This document shows, one piece after another, positions 1-6,524 of a stretch of 8,781 nt of DNA. Position numbers and translations under genes: made by a program. How positions within the stretch are numbered: the stretch's first letter is position 1; each line of letters starts with the position of its first letter. The DNA is from CAZPLZ01 sp964587525 (GTDB taxonomy: Bacteria; Oederibacteriota; CAKKQC01), in assembly GCA_964587525.1 (NCBI GenBank), contig CAZPLZ010000138.1, forward strand, positions 1 to 8,781, given 5' to 3'. The notes beneath the pieces were generated by a model. It saw nothing but the letters and a program-made list of their open reading frames with translations. It had not been told where the DNA came from and made no database searches.

Positions 1-2
1 GC

Positions 3-476
3 CAGACCTACACGGTGCTGATCAGCCGGCACCCGGACGGGGACCCCATCGCGCGGGCGATCTCCCGGGTTGGGCTTCGGGTGGTGCGGGGCTCCTCGTC
101 CCGCGGCGGGTTGAAAGCGTTGAGCGAGCTCAGCCGCCACCTGCGCGGGGGTGGTAGCGTCGTGTTCACACCAGATGGGCCGCGCGGCCCCCGGCATCAG
201 GCGCGCGAAGGTGCGGTGATCCTCGCACAGCGCGCTGGGGTACGCATCGTGCCGATCGCGTGCGCCCTCCGGCCCCGGCTTAGGGCTGGAAGTTGGGATC
301 GGTTGCAGATTCCCCTTCCTTTCGCCCGTGGGGTTTTCATCGAGGGTCAGGCGCTTCGTGTGCCGAGGGACGCCGGGCCGGTCCAGCGGGAGAAGCTTCG
401 TGGCCAGCTCGAGCGCAGCCTGGCGGAGCTGACGGCTCGGGCCGAGGCCGGGGCCGGGGCCAGAACAGGATGCTGA
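3..476 (+). CDS. Lysophospholipid acyltransferase family protein, DUF374 type (5' end missing)
   Basis: This is the C-terminal 157 or so residues of a DUF374-type (PF04028) acyltransferase; the frame is already open at base 3, so the start lies outside the window. The family is related to the LPLAT acyltransferases and is usually encoded beside Kdo/lipid A genes. It is thought to transfer an acyl chain to a lipid A or lysophospholipid acceptor at the inner membrane. Visible family signatures are the SRHPDGD block (bases 24-44, the H-x-D-like site), VRGSSSRGG, the strongly diagnostic TPDGPRGPRHQ, and REGAVILAQRAGVRIVPI. The C-terminus is short and Ala/Gly/Arg-rich. It overlaps waaA by 7 nt (470-476), which indicates coupling and a role in the same pathway. 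Family membership is clear; the acceptor cannot be told from the sequence. It could supply the secondary acylation that LpxL does elsewhere, but that is inference. Confidence 0.85.
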   Translation, partial: QTYTVLISRHPDGDPIARAISRVGLRVVRGSSSRGGLKALSELSRHLRGGGSVVFTPDGPRGPRHQAREGAVILAQRAGVRIVPIACALRPRLRAGSWDRLQIPLPFARGVFIEGQALRVPRDAGPVQREKLRGQLERSLAELTARAEAGAGARTGC

Positions 477-1723
477 AAAACCCTCTCGGCGAATTACTCT
501 ACGGGCTGTACGCGGGATTGACCTCAGTTCTGTATGCTCTGGCCTGGCCCGTGCTGGCTGCGCTGGGATTGCGCTCCGGCGCCGCGGGCCGTGAATGGCG
601 GGAACGGCTCGGCTGGGTCCCGGCGGGTCTCCCGCGCGGTGCGGTCTGGATCCACGCGGCGTCGGTGGGGGAGGTCGTTGCGCTGGGGCCCCTGCTCCGC
701 GAGATCGCCCGTCACCGCCCCCGTCTCAAGGTCGCACTCGCGGTGATGACCCTGGCTGGCAAGCACCGCGCTCAGGCGCTCTACCGCTGCCCGGTGGTCC
801 AGGCGCCGCTGGATGCGCCGCTGCCAGCACGTCGCTGGCTTCGCCGCGCTGCCCCCAAGGTCCTCATCGTGATGGAAACAGAGCTGTGGCCGGTGTGGCT
901 TGCCACGGCGGCCGCTCGGATCCCAGTGGCTTGGGTGAACGGGCGCGTCTCGGACCGTTCGTTTCCCCGGTATCGGCTGGTGCGGCCGTTGATGGAGAAG
1001 GTCTTGACGGGTTTAAGCCTGCTCTGTGTTATTTCACGAAATGACGCTTCACGTGCCACCCGGCTGGGGGCCCGGCCCTTAAGTATCCAGGTCACGGGGA
1101 ACCTCAAGGTGGATCTGCTTCAAGCCAATGCGCGCCCCCTAGGGGTGCTGCGGGGGCTGTGGTTTGTGGCGGGTTCGACGCGGCCGGGGGAGGAGGCCGT
1201 GCTGTTGGAAGCCTTCTTAAAGGTGAAGCGGCGGCACCCGCGGGCCCGGCTCTGCCTCGCGCCACGGCACCTGAACCGGGTGGAGGAGGTGGCCAGCCTC
1301 GCCATCGCAAGCGGTTTCTTGGTGGCTCACCGGAGCAGGGGTGACCGGCCGGACGCGGACGTGCTCGTGCTTGACACGCACGGCGAGCTGGCGGCGTTCT
1401 ACCGGCTGGGCATAGCGGCGTTCGTGGGCGGCACGCTCGTACCGGTTGGCGGGCACAACGTGCTGGAGCCTGCCCTCGCGGGTGTGCCGGTGCTCTTCGG
1501 GCCGCACACGGCCAATTTCCGGCAGCATGCCGCGGGTCTTGAGCGGTGCGGGGGTGGATTGAAAGTGGCCTCCGCCGGAGCGCTCGCCAAGCGCTGGGCT
1601 CGCTTGCTGTCTTCGCCGCGTGCCGCCCGGCGAGCGGGCGCGCACGCACGCGATTACGTGCGCAGCCAGCAGGGTGTGGCCCGCCGGGTGGTGCGGATCC
1701 TGGCCGCCGAAGGATTCCTGTGA
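470..1723 (+). CDS. waaA: 3-deoxy-D-manno-octulosonic acid (Kdo) transferase
   Basis: WaaA/KdtA (family GT30) transfers Kdo from CMP-Kdo to the lipid IVA precursor on the cytoplasmic face of the inner membrane. The ATG at 470 gives 417 residues beginning MLKNPLGELLYGLY, close to the roughly 425 of the E. coli enzyme. The frame is open further upstream, but that part overlaps the acyltransferase and looks non-coding. In order: an N-terminal hydrophobic anchor (about residues 8-27); WIHAASVGE with the presumed catalytic Glu68; METELWP (135-141); VNGRVSDRS; VTGNLKVD; VAGSTRPGEE; LAPRHLNR; and GGHNVLEPA (327-335) in the C-terminal CMP-Kdo-binding Rossmann domain. All GT30 hallmarks are present. 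It starts inside the preceding acyltransferase gene and its TGA overlaps the lpxK GTG. Whether it adds one, two or more Kdo residues cannot be read from the sequence. Confidence 0.96.
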   Translation: MLKNPLGELLYGLYAGLTSVLYALAWPVLAALGLRSGAAGREWRERLGWVPAGLPRGAVWIHAASVGEVVALGPLLREIARHRPRLKVALAVMTLAGKHRAQALYRCPVVQAPLDAPLPARRWLRRAAPKVLIVMETELWPVWLATAAARIPVAWVNGRVSDRSFPRYRLVRPLMEKVLTGLSLLCVISRNDASRATRLGARPLSIQVTGNLKVDLLQANARPLGVLRGLWFVAGSTRPGEEAVLLEAFLKVKRRHPRARLCLAPRHLNRVEEVASLAIASGFLVAHRSRGDRPDADVLVLDTHGELAAFYRLGIAAFVGGTLVPVGGHNVLEPALAGVPVLFGPHTANFRQHAAGLERCGGGLKVASAGALAKRWARLLSSPRAARRAGAHARDYVRSQQGVARRVVRILAAEGFL

Positions 1724-2784
1724 CCCTCCTCCGCCGTGCCCTTAAGGCAGCATTACTGCCGATGTCCACCGTCTACGGTGCCGGCGTGTGGCTGCATCGC
1801 GCCTGGCGACGCCGGTTACCCGCCTGGAACCGAAAGATCCCTGTCGTGCTGGTGGGCAATATCACGGTGGGTGGGACCGGGAAGACCCCCCTGGTTGCCT
1901 TGCTCGCAGAGCAATTTGTGCAAACGGGCTTCAGGCCGGCCATCATCTCCCGTGGCTATGGCGGGAGAAGGGGAGTGGGGCCGGCCGTGGTGAGCAACGG
2001 AAGCCGGGTTCTGCTGGGGCCGCTTGAGGCTGGCGACGAGCCGTGGATGCTGGCTCGCATGCTCCCCGGCGTGCCGGTCGTGGTGGGCGCCGACCGGGTG
2101 TCTGCGGCTGCGCTGGCGGTTGATCAACTGAGCGCGACGGTGCTTGTACTCGATGACGCGTTCCAGCAGCGAGAACGCTTCCCGTCTGGGTTCCGTGTGG
2201 TCACGCTGAACGCGGCGGACCCATTTGGCAATGGGGCGCTGTTGCCCGCTGGTACCCTGCGGGAGCCCACGGCCAGCCTTGGTGAGGCACAGACCGTGGT
2301 GCTGACCCATGTCTTGGAAGTGGACGCCGCGGCGCTTCACCGGGTGAAAGCGCGTGTGGCTTCGCTTGCTCCCCAGGCAGTGAAAGCCGCCGCCGCGCAT
2401 GAGATTCAAGACTTGGAATCGGCGGCTGACGGCTCACGCCAACCACGGGAGTGGCTGCGCGGAAAGCGGGTGCTTGCCCTGTCCGCTATCGGCTACCCTG
2501 CTGGGTTTCAACGTGCGCTTACGGACGCCACTGGCGTGGAAGTGGTCAGCCGGACTGCGCCGGATCATTACGTGTGGCGGGAGCGGGACCTACGCCATGC
2601 GACTCAACTGGCCGCTTCCCGCGGGTGTGAAGTCATCGTGACGACGGCGAAGGACGTCGCGCGCCTTCCCCGAGGGGCCACAACCGGCCCTCCGATGTAT
2701 ATCGCCCGGCTGAAACTCGCCTGGGTTGAGGGAGAATCCGAGCTCCACGCGGCGCTATTTTCATACCTCAAGACGTATGCTTAG
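1720..2784 (+). CDS. lpxK: Tetraacyldisaccharide 4'-kinase (lipid A 4'-kinase)
   Basis: LpxK phosphorylates the 4' position of the tetraacyldisaccharide-1-phosphate to give lipid IVA, using ATP at the inner membrane. I start it at GTG 1720, which overlaps the waaA stop as GTGA and gives 354 residues (E. coli: 328). The frame is open back to an ATG at 1546, but that would lie inside waaA. Features: an amphipathic/hydrophobic N-terminus with STVYGAGVWLHR; VVLVGNITVGGTGKTP with the P-loop at residues 51-57; RGYGGRR; AGDEPWMLA; VLVLDDAFQQ (D145, D146); FGNGALLPAGTLREP; VLALSAIGYP; PDHYVW with His283; and TTAKDVARL, where the family often has TEKD. The usual DDGxQH motif reads DDAFQQ, so the motif His is Gln150. 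Otherwise the enzyme looks intact and functional. Confidence 0.95.
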   Translation: MTLLRRALKAALLPMSTVYGAGVWLHRAWRRRLPAWNRKIPVVLVGNITVGGTGKTPLVALLAEQFVQTGFRPAIISRGYGGRRGVGPAVVSNGSRVLLGPLEAGDEPWMLARMLPGVPVVVGADRVSAAALAVDQLSATVLVLDDAFQQRERFPSGFRVVTLNAADPFGNGALLPAGTLREPTASLGEAQTVVLTHVLEVDAAALHRVKARVASLAPQAVKAAAAHEIQDLESAADGSRQPREWLRGKRVLALSAIGYPAGFQRALTDATGVEVVSRTAPDHYVWRERDLRHATQLAASRGCEVIVTTAKDVARLPRGATTGPPMYIARLKLAWVEGESELHAALFSYLKTYA

Positions 2785-2878
2785 ATGCGGAAAAAGTCCG
2801 GCAGGACGGGTCGGAGGGGCTTCGCGGTCGCGGGGCCCCTCCGACCCGTCCTGCCTTTGAGATGGCTTTTTCCGCATC
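2784..2878 (+). repeat. Long palindromic intergenic element (REP/MITE-like), copy 1
   Basis: A 95-bp near-perfect hairpin fills the lpxK-glycosyltransferase gap. The outer arms are GATGCGGAAAAAG (2784-2796) and its exact complement (2866-2878). The inner arms are GGCAGGACGGGTCGGAGGGG (2800-2819) and its exact complement (2836-2855). The inner stem continues through 2820-2825/2830-2835 with two G-T pairs to a 4-nt GGTC loop. That is about 39 paired positions, with an asymmetric internal loop of 3 nt against 10 nt. The first base is the last base of the lpxK stop codon. On the bottom strand the inner stem is followed after 3 nt by CTTTTT; on the top strand T5 follows after 11 nt. It could therefore act as a bidirectional terminator or mRNA-processing/stability element. 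The same 20-nt core recurs at 8431-8450 and 8727-8746, so this is a dispersed repeat rather than a private terminator. Confidence 0.9.
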
Positions 2879-2885
2879 CGGTTAG

Positions 2886-4931
2886 GTGAACTTCAAGACG
2901 GTTCTGCCTGCGGCTGCCCTGCTGAGCTGGGGCGTGCTGGTCTTTGTGAATTACTGGCCGCCATTCGGTTTCCCCCCTGGGTGGATCCTGCGCGCCGTTT
3001 CGCCACAAGGATTGCCGGTGGACCCCGTGGACGCACTTCACGCGTTGCTTCAGCACGGCTGGCATGTGTTGATCGCCGGACTGGTCCTGCTGGCCGCACG
3101 CGGCGCTGGCGAGCCAGCACGCCGGTTGCTGAGGCTGCGCCCCGATTCGCTCCTGGTTTCGCTTCCACTGGGCCTGGTGGTTCTGGCCGCTACCGGGTTG
3201 GGGCTGGGGCTGGCCGGCCTTTTGTATCCCTCGCTCCTGTGGATCGTGATCGTGGTCACGTTGGCAGCCGGCGGACGCCCTCGTGGCTGGCGGGTGTTTC
3301 CGGAAGGCACTGGCTGGCCGGTGCGGCTGCTGGCCTTCAGTGTGGCGTGCCTCACGTTGTTCGGCGCGCTGGCTCCGGAAGTGACGTACGATGCATTGGC
3401 CTATCACACCGGTGCTCCCGGACTCTACCTCAGGTTCCACCGCATCGTCCGGCTTTCCCACATGTTTTTTACAGATTTTCCGCTGGGCCTGCAGATGTTG
3501 TATCTGTTCGCTGCGCCCTTAGGTGGCGGGGCTGGTGCAGCGAAGGTGATGCACTGGATGCTCGGCTTAGGCTGCATGGGGGTGGCGGCGCGGCTGGGAG
3601 TCTTGTTGGGCGGACGTTTGTCCGGCGCTTGGGCGGCGGCGTTCCTGGTGGCCACGCCGTTTCTGGCCACCCAGATGATGAAGGCGAATGTGGACCTTGG
3701 CGTCATGTTGATGACGGGAGTCGGCGCATACTGGCTGATTCGCGTGCGCGGGATGCCCGGATACACCATGGCCGGCCTGTGCTTCGGGGCTTCGGCGGCG
3801 ATGAAACTCACCGGGGCGTATGGCATCGTCGCCGGTGCGCTGGTGCTTCTGGTGTGCGGTCAGGCGAGGAGGGGTTCGGCTGCCCGAATCATGACAGCCT
3901 TTGCGGTCGGTGCGGCGCTCCCGCTGGTGCCGTGGCTTTTGAAGAGCTGGCTGGCCTGCGGCAATCCGGTGTATCCATTCCTGTGGTCTGTGCTCGGCGG
4001 GGTGGGATGGGGGCAGGAAAACGTGAGCGTCTACCAGCAAGATATGACCGGTCCAACGAGTTTCAATCTCCAGTACCCGTATCTCCTCGACCGGCTGGCG
4101 GGCCCCTGGCTTATGATCATGCACGATCGGGGTGGTGAGGCTGCATTTGGGCCATTCGTGCTGTGGCTGCTGCCCACCATGCTGCTCTGGCGCCAGGTGG
4201 GGACACCCGGAGTCACGCGGCTGAGTCTGTTTGTCGGGGTCTATTGGCTATGCTGGTTCGTCTCTGCGCGCGATCCGAGGTTCTTCTTGCCCGTGTGGCC
4301 TGTGGGGTGTGCTCTGGCGGCCACCGCGCTGTGCACCATCACGGGCGCGCTCGCTTTCGTTGCGCGGTGGGTCTGCGTGCTCGCGGCGGCGTTTGCACCA
4401 TGCTTCGCCGCGTCGCTCGCGTACCGTATGCTGAATCCTGGCCCAGTGGTGTGGGGCGCGATTCCACGAGGGTTGTACGTCGACCGGCTTATTCCGCCGC
4501 CCGGCCGGTACGCGCCGCTGGCTCATGCCACGAACCGCCTGGTGGGTGCGCACGAGAGAGTGCTGATCGTGGGCGATGTCAAAGGCGTCACCCTCCGGCC
4601 GGTGCCTTGGTATCCCTCGATGTTTGACACGCCGCACCTCGTCGCGTGGGCGCGCGAGGCGGCATCCGCAGACCGGTTGCGGGTGAAATTCCGCCAGCGG
4701 GGCATTCATGCCATTTTCTATAATGTGGGCGGAGCCATCTACTTGAAGAACCAGTTTGGCCATTACCGGTACTCGGATGTTCAGCGGCAGGTGCTTCAGG
4801 AGTTCTGGGAGCGGTATCTGGAACCCCTGCATGAGATCCAGGAGGGCGCGGACACGGTCATGGGCCTCTACCTCGTGCGCCGCCAGCCCGGTCCTCCCCG
4901 TCCGCTCCAGTTGCCAGGTGAAACTTCGTGA
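2886..4931 (+). CDS. Polytopic membrane glycosyltransferase, GT-C fold (GT39/ArnT-like)
   Basis: A 681-residue inner-membrane protein that looks like a polyprenyl-phosphate-sugar-dependent GT-C glycosyltransferase (PMT_2/GT39-like), probably acting on the periplasmic face. There are roughly ten or more hydrophobic segments over about residues 5-530. After an early one comes the loop VTYDALAYHTGAPGLYL, with Asp169 and the Tyr173-His174 pair where GT-C enzymes keep a catalytic/metal-binding acid. Then come PLGLQMLY, the KANVDLG and AMKLTGAY membrane segments, and DPRFFLPVWP (463-472), the late R-F-x-L-P signature. A soluble tail (about 540-681) with an RVLIVGD start resembles the C-terminal periplasmic domain of such enzymes. 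The GTG start at 2886 directly follows an in-frame TAG and lies 8 nt past the palindromic repeat. I see no Shine-Dalgarno sequence, so the start is provisional. Its stop overlaps the next gene by 4 nt. Donor sugar and acceptor are unknown; lipid A, core or another surface glycan is inference from the neighbours. Confidence 0.75.
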   Translation: MNFKTVLPAAALLSWGVLVFVNYWPPFGFPPGWILRAVSPQGLPVDPVDALHALLQHGWHVLIAGLVLLAARGAGEPARRLLRLRPDSLLVSLPLGLVVLAATGLGLGLAGLLYPSLLWIVIVVTLAAGGRPRGWRVFPEGTGWPVRLLAFSVACLTLFGALAPEVTYDALAYHTGAPGLYLRFHRIVRLSHMFFTDFPLGLQMLYLFAAPLGGGAGAAKVMHWMLGLGCMGVAARLGVLLGGRLSGAWAAAFLVATPFLATQMMKANVDLGVMLMTGVGAYWLIRVRGMPGYTMAGLCFGASAAMKLTGAYGIVAGALVLLVCGQARRGSAARIMTAFAVGAALPLVPWLLKSWLACGNPVYPFLWSVLGGVGWGQENVSVYQQDMTGPTSFNLQYPYLLDRLAGPWLMIMHDRGGEAAFGPFVLWLLPTMLLWRQVGTPGVTRLSLFVGVYWLCWFVSARDPRFFLPVWPVGCALAATALCTITGALAFVARWVCVLAAAFAPCFAASLAYRMLNPGPVVWGAIPRGLYVDRLIPPPGRYAPLAHATNRLVGAHERVLIVGDVKGVTLRPVPWYPSMFDTPHLVAWAREAASADRLRVKFRQRGIHAIFYNVGGAIYLKNQFGHYRYSDVQRQVLQEFWERYLEPLHEIQEGADTVMGLYLVRRQPGPPRPLQLPGETS

Positions 4932-6037
4932 GGGGCATGCTCGCCGGGCTGTTGTTGGTTGTGGGGGGGGTGCCGGGGGTTGCGCTGGGCGCCGGGACGT
5001 CTGCGACCGTGTCACAGGAGTCGATGCTCAAGCTGCCCGTCAAAATCAAGACCCGGCAGATCCAGGTGTCGGTCTCGCCTGAAATGGAGCTGACCTTACC
5101 GGATGGTGACACTCGCCTCGTCGTGGAGAGCGACGTCAAGGGTCGCAAGGTGCAGGTGGGCACCCGCTACAATTTCATCTTTGGGAAGATCCGCTACTGG
5201 CTCGGGTACAGCATGCCGTTGGTGGTGGAGCCAGCCTTGTTGCAGATGTCCGTCTCGGACGAGATCGGTTTCGGGCGGGTGTATTTTAACGAGCGCTTTC
5301 TGGAGCGGGCGCGCAACGGCAGGGTGGGGATCGGCTATCGTTTCGCGCCTGTGACGGTGCTGGGGGCGGTGGGGAGGACTTCCTGGCGGTTGGCGCCGTT
5401 TGATTCGCCAACGCTGGAGCAGGTCGGATTGATCGATTTCATTGACGCGCAGATTACCACGGGCCGCCTGCTGCCGCGCGCCTTCGGGCCGGTTGTGCCG
5501 GATGATTCGTCGGCCAGCTTCCAGCACGCGTTCCGGGGGTTGGGAGGGGATTATCATTACGACCGGATCGAGGTGCACCTGTCATGGCTCTTTGGATCGT
5601 CCCGGCCGGGTGATGAGCTGCGCGTTCGCGCTCGTCTGGGAGAGGGGTACAACGGCAGACCCGAGCTCCCGGTGCGGGCCACCTTCGCGCTGGGCGGTGT
5701 CGCGAGCCTGAAAGGGTACCGTTACGAGGAATTCCGTGGCAACGGCGTGCTGTTTCTCTCGGCGGAGCATGGCTGGCAGCTCCCCTGGCTGTTTGAATAC
5801 GGGCTGCTGGGCTTGAAGTTGGAGAAGTGCTTTGTCCTGGGGTTTGTGGAGGGCGGCCGGATCGAAGCGGACTGGTTCAAGCCGGCCACCCCGTGGAAGT
5901 GGAGCACCGGGGTTGGGATGCAACTGGTAGGAAGGGTCCTCCAGCGCTACCAGGGGGGACTGCGGCTGTACATAGCCCAGGCGGAGGGAGTTTCCCATCG
6001 CTCCCCGGTGTTTTATGTCACGGCGGATGTGAAATGA
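4928..6037 (+). CDS. Outer-membrane beta-barrel protein, Omp85/BamA-TamA-like C-terminal half
   Basis: A 369-residue exported protein. The GTG at 4928 overlaps the upstream stop as GTGA; ATG 4937 (residue 4) is an alternative. Residues 1-22 form a signal peptide (LAGLLLVVGGVPGVALGA, likely cut after Ala22). The rest has the alternating aromatic/polar pattern of beta strands, e.g. KVQVGTRYNFIFGKIRYWLG. At 255-275 the block ALGGVASLKGYRYEEFRG, followed by an alternating strand (LFLSAEHGWQLPW), matches the region around the (V/L)RG(F/Y) lid-loop motif of Omp85 proteins. Lys262 replaces the near-invariant Arg. VLGFVEGGRI also fits a late barrel strand. There is no obvious POTRA repeat and no C-terminal aromatic residue (it ends ...TADVK). 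A G8 tract lies at 4963-4970. Translational coupling to the glycosyltransferase suggests a joint envelope role. A generic barrel unrelated to Omp85 is possible; specific function unknown. Confidence 0.62.
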   Translation: MRGMLAGLLLVVGGVPGVALGAGTSATVSQESMLKLPVKIKTRQIQVSVSPEMELTLPDGDTRLVVESDVKGRKVQVGTRYNFIFGKIRYWLGYSMPLVVEPALLQMSVSDEIGFGRVYFNERFLERARNGRVGIGYRFAPVTVLGAVGRTSWRLAPFDSPTLEQVGLIDFIDAQITTGRLLPRAFGPVVPDDSSASFQHAFRGLGGDYHYDRIEVHLSWLFGSSRPGDELRVRARLGEGYNGRPELPVRATFALGGVASLKGYRYEEFRGNGVLFLSAEHGWQLPWLFEYGLLGLKLEKCFVLGFVEGGRIEADWFKPATPWKWSTGVGMQLVGRVLQRYQGGLRLYIAQAEGVSHRSPVFYVTADVK

Positions 6038-6038
6038 C

Positions 6039-6093
6039 CCCCGTGAGGCCTCATGCAAGATGTGCGGCTTCGCTGGAGCGAGGTCTCACGGGG
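6039..6093 (+). promoter_or_regulatory. Stem-loop covering the ruvX start region
   Basis: CCCCGTGAGGCCTC (6039-6052) pairs with GAGGTCTCACGGGG (6080-6093): 14 pairs with one G-U wobble, enclosing a 27-nt loop. The 3' arm contains the only plausible Shine-Dalgarno (GAGG, 6080-6083) and the first G of the preferred ruvX GTG start (6093). In mRNA this structure would sequester the initiation site. It begins 2 nt after the stop of the barrel-protein gene. There is no U-run after the stem, so an ordinary intrinsic terminator is unlikely. Role unproven. Confidence 0.7.
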
Positions 6094-6524
6094 TGAGGGT
6101 CCTGGCGATCGATTACGGGTTGCGAAGGCTGGGGGTGGCGGTCTCCGATGAGGGCGGCCAGCTCGCGCGCCCCTTGAAGGTGATTTCCGTCTCCACCAGG
6201 GAAGCGCTGCTCAGCGAGCTGGGGAACCTCGTACGTGAATTCACACCCGCGGAGATTGTTGTAGGGCATCCCCGCCGTCTCCACGGCGGGCCGGGCACGC
6301 TAGCGCCCGTGGTCGAGGATTTTGCTGCGCAACTTCATGCTAAATTCGGCGTGCGTGTCGTCTTGTGGGATGAGCGGCTCACGACCCTGGCCGCGGAGGA
6401 AAAGCTTAAGGAGGCGGGCGCCCGGCGGCGGAAGCGGCGGGAAAAAGTGGATCAGGCGGCTGCGGCGGTGATCCTGCAGGATTACCTGGATACGAAGAGG
6501 GACAGGGAAAGGGGGGGACACTGA
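6093..6524 (+). CDS. ruvX: Pre-16S rRNA nuclease / putative Holliday junction resolvase (YqgF family)
   Basis: A 143-residue RNase H-fold protein of the YqgF/RuvX family (E. coli 138 aa), shown in E. coli to act in 16S rRNA 5'-end maturation and often annotated as a Holliday junction resolvase. The GTG at 6093 gives MRVLAIDYGLRRLGVAVSD, the canonical N-terminus. An in-frame ATG at 6060 would add 11 unconserved residues and lies in the stem-loop. Key residues: Asp7 in IDYG; IVVGHPRRLHGG, where the family usually reads VVGLP; DERLTT (93-98); and Asp120 in KVDQAAAAVILQDYL, giving the expected three acidic positions. The basic C-terminal tail (KRDRERGGH) is encoded partly by a G7 run (6511-6517). 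It lies 55 nt after the barrel gene and is followed by the REP-like repeat and mltG, a partner seen together in other genomes. Confidence 0.93.
   Translation: MRVLAIDYGLRRLGVAVSDEGGQLARPLKVISVSTREALLSELGNLVREFTPAEIVVGHPRRLHGGPGTLAPVVEDFAAQLHAKFGVRVVLWDERLTTLAAEEKLKEAGARRRKRREKVDQAAAAVILQDYLDTKRDRERGGH

Noticed and set aside
293..469. N-terminal extension of the waaA frame back to an ATG at 293
   Set aside because: It overlaps the well-supported acyltransferase frame, reads as low-complexity Gly/Ala/Arg, and the ATG at 470 gives the normal WaaA N-terminus and length.
1546..1719. N-terminal extension of the lpxK frame back to ATG 1546
   Set aside because: The region is the conserved 3' part of waaA in another frame; GTG 1720 gives a normal LpxK start and a typical 4-nt overlap.
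1104..1769. Long antisense open frames over waaA and also over 2781-3461, 3567-4124 and 4248-5015
   Set aside because: These are shadows of high-GC coding sequence; the compositions (Arg/Pro/His/Gln-rich) and lack of motifs contrast with the clear families on the + strand.
2866..2878. Simple Rho-independent terminator for lpxK
   Set aside because: The T5 run is itself part of the outer stem arm and is not placed directly after the inner stem on the + strand; the structure is better described as a dispersed palindromic repeat, though it may still affect transcription.
6271..6290. Small hairpin CCCGCCG-TCTCCA-CGGCGGG inside ruvX, coinciding with the atypical HPRRLHGG residues
   Set aside because: A 7-bp GC stem is expected by chance in coding sequence of this composition, and the reading frame and the rest of the family motifs are intact.
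6511..6517. G7 run near the 3' end of ruvX as a possible phase-variation tract
   Set aside because: It lies in the last codons, where a slip would change only an unconserved tail, so a switching role is unlikely.
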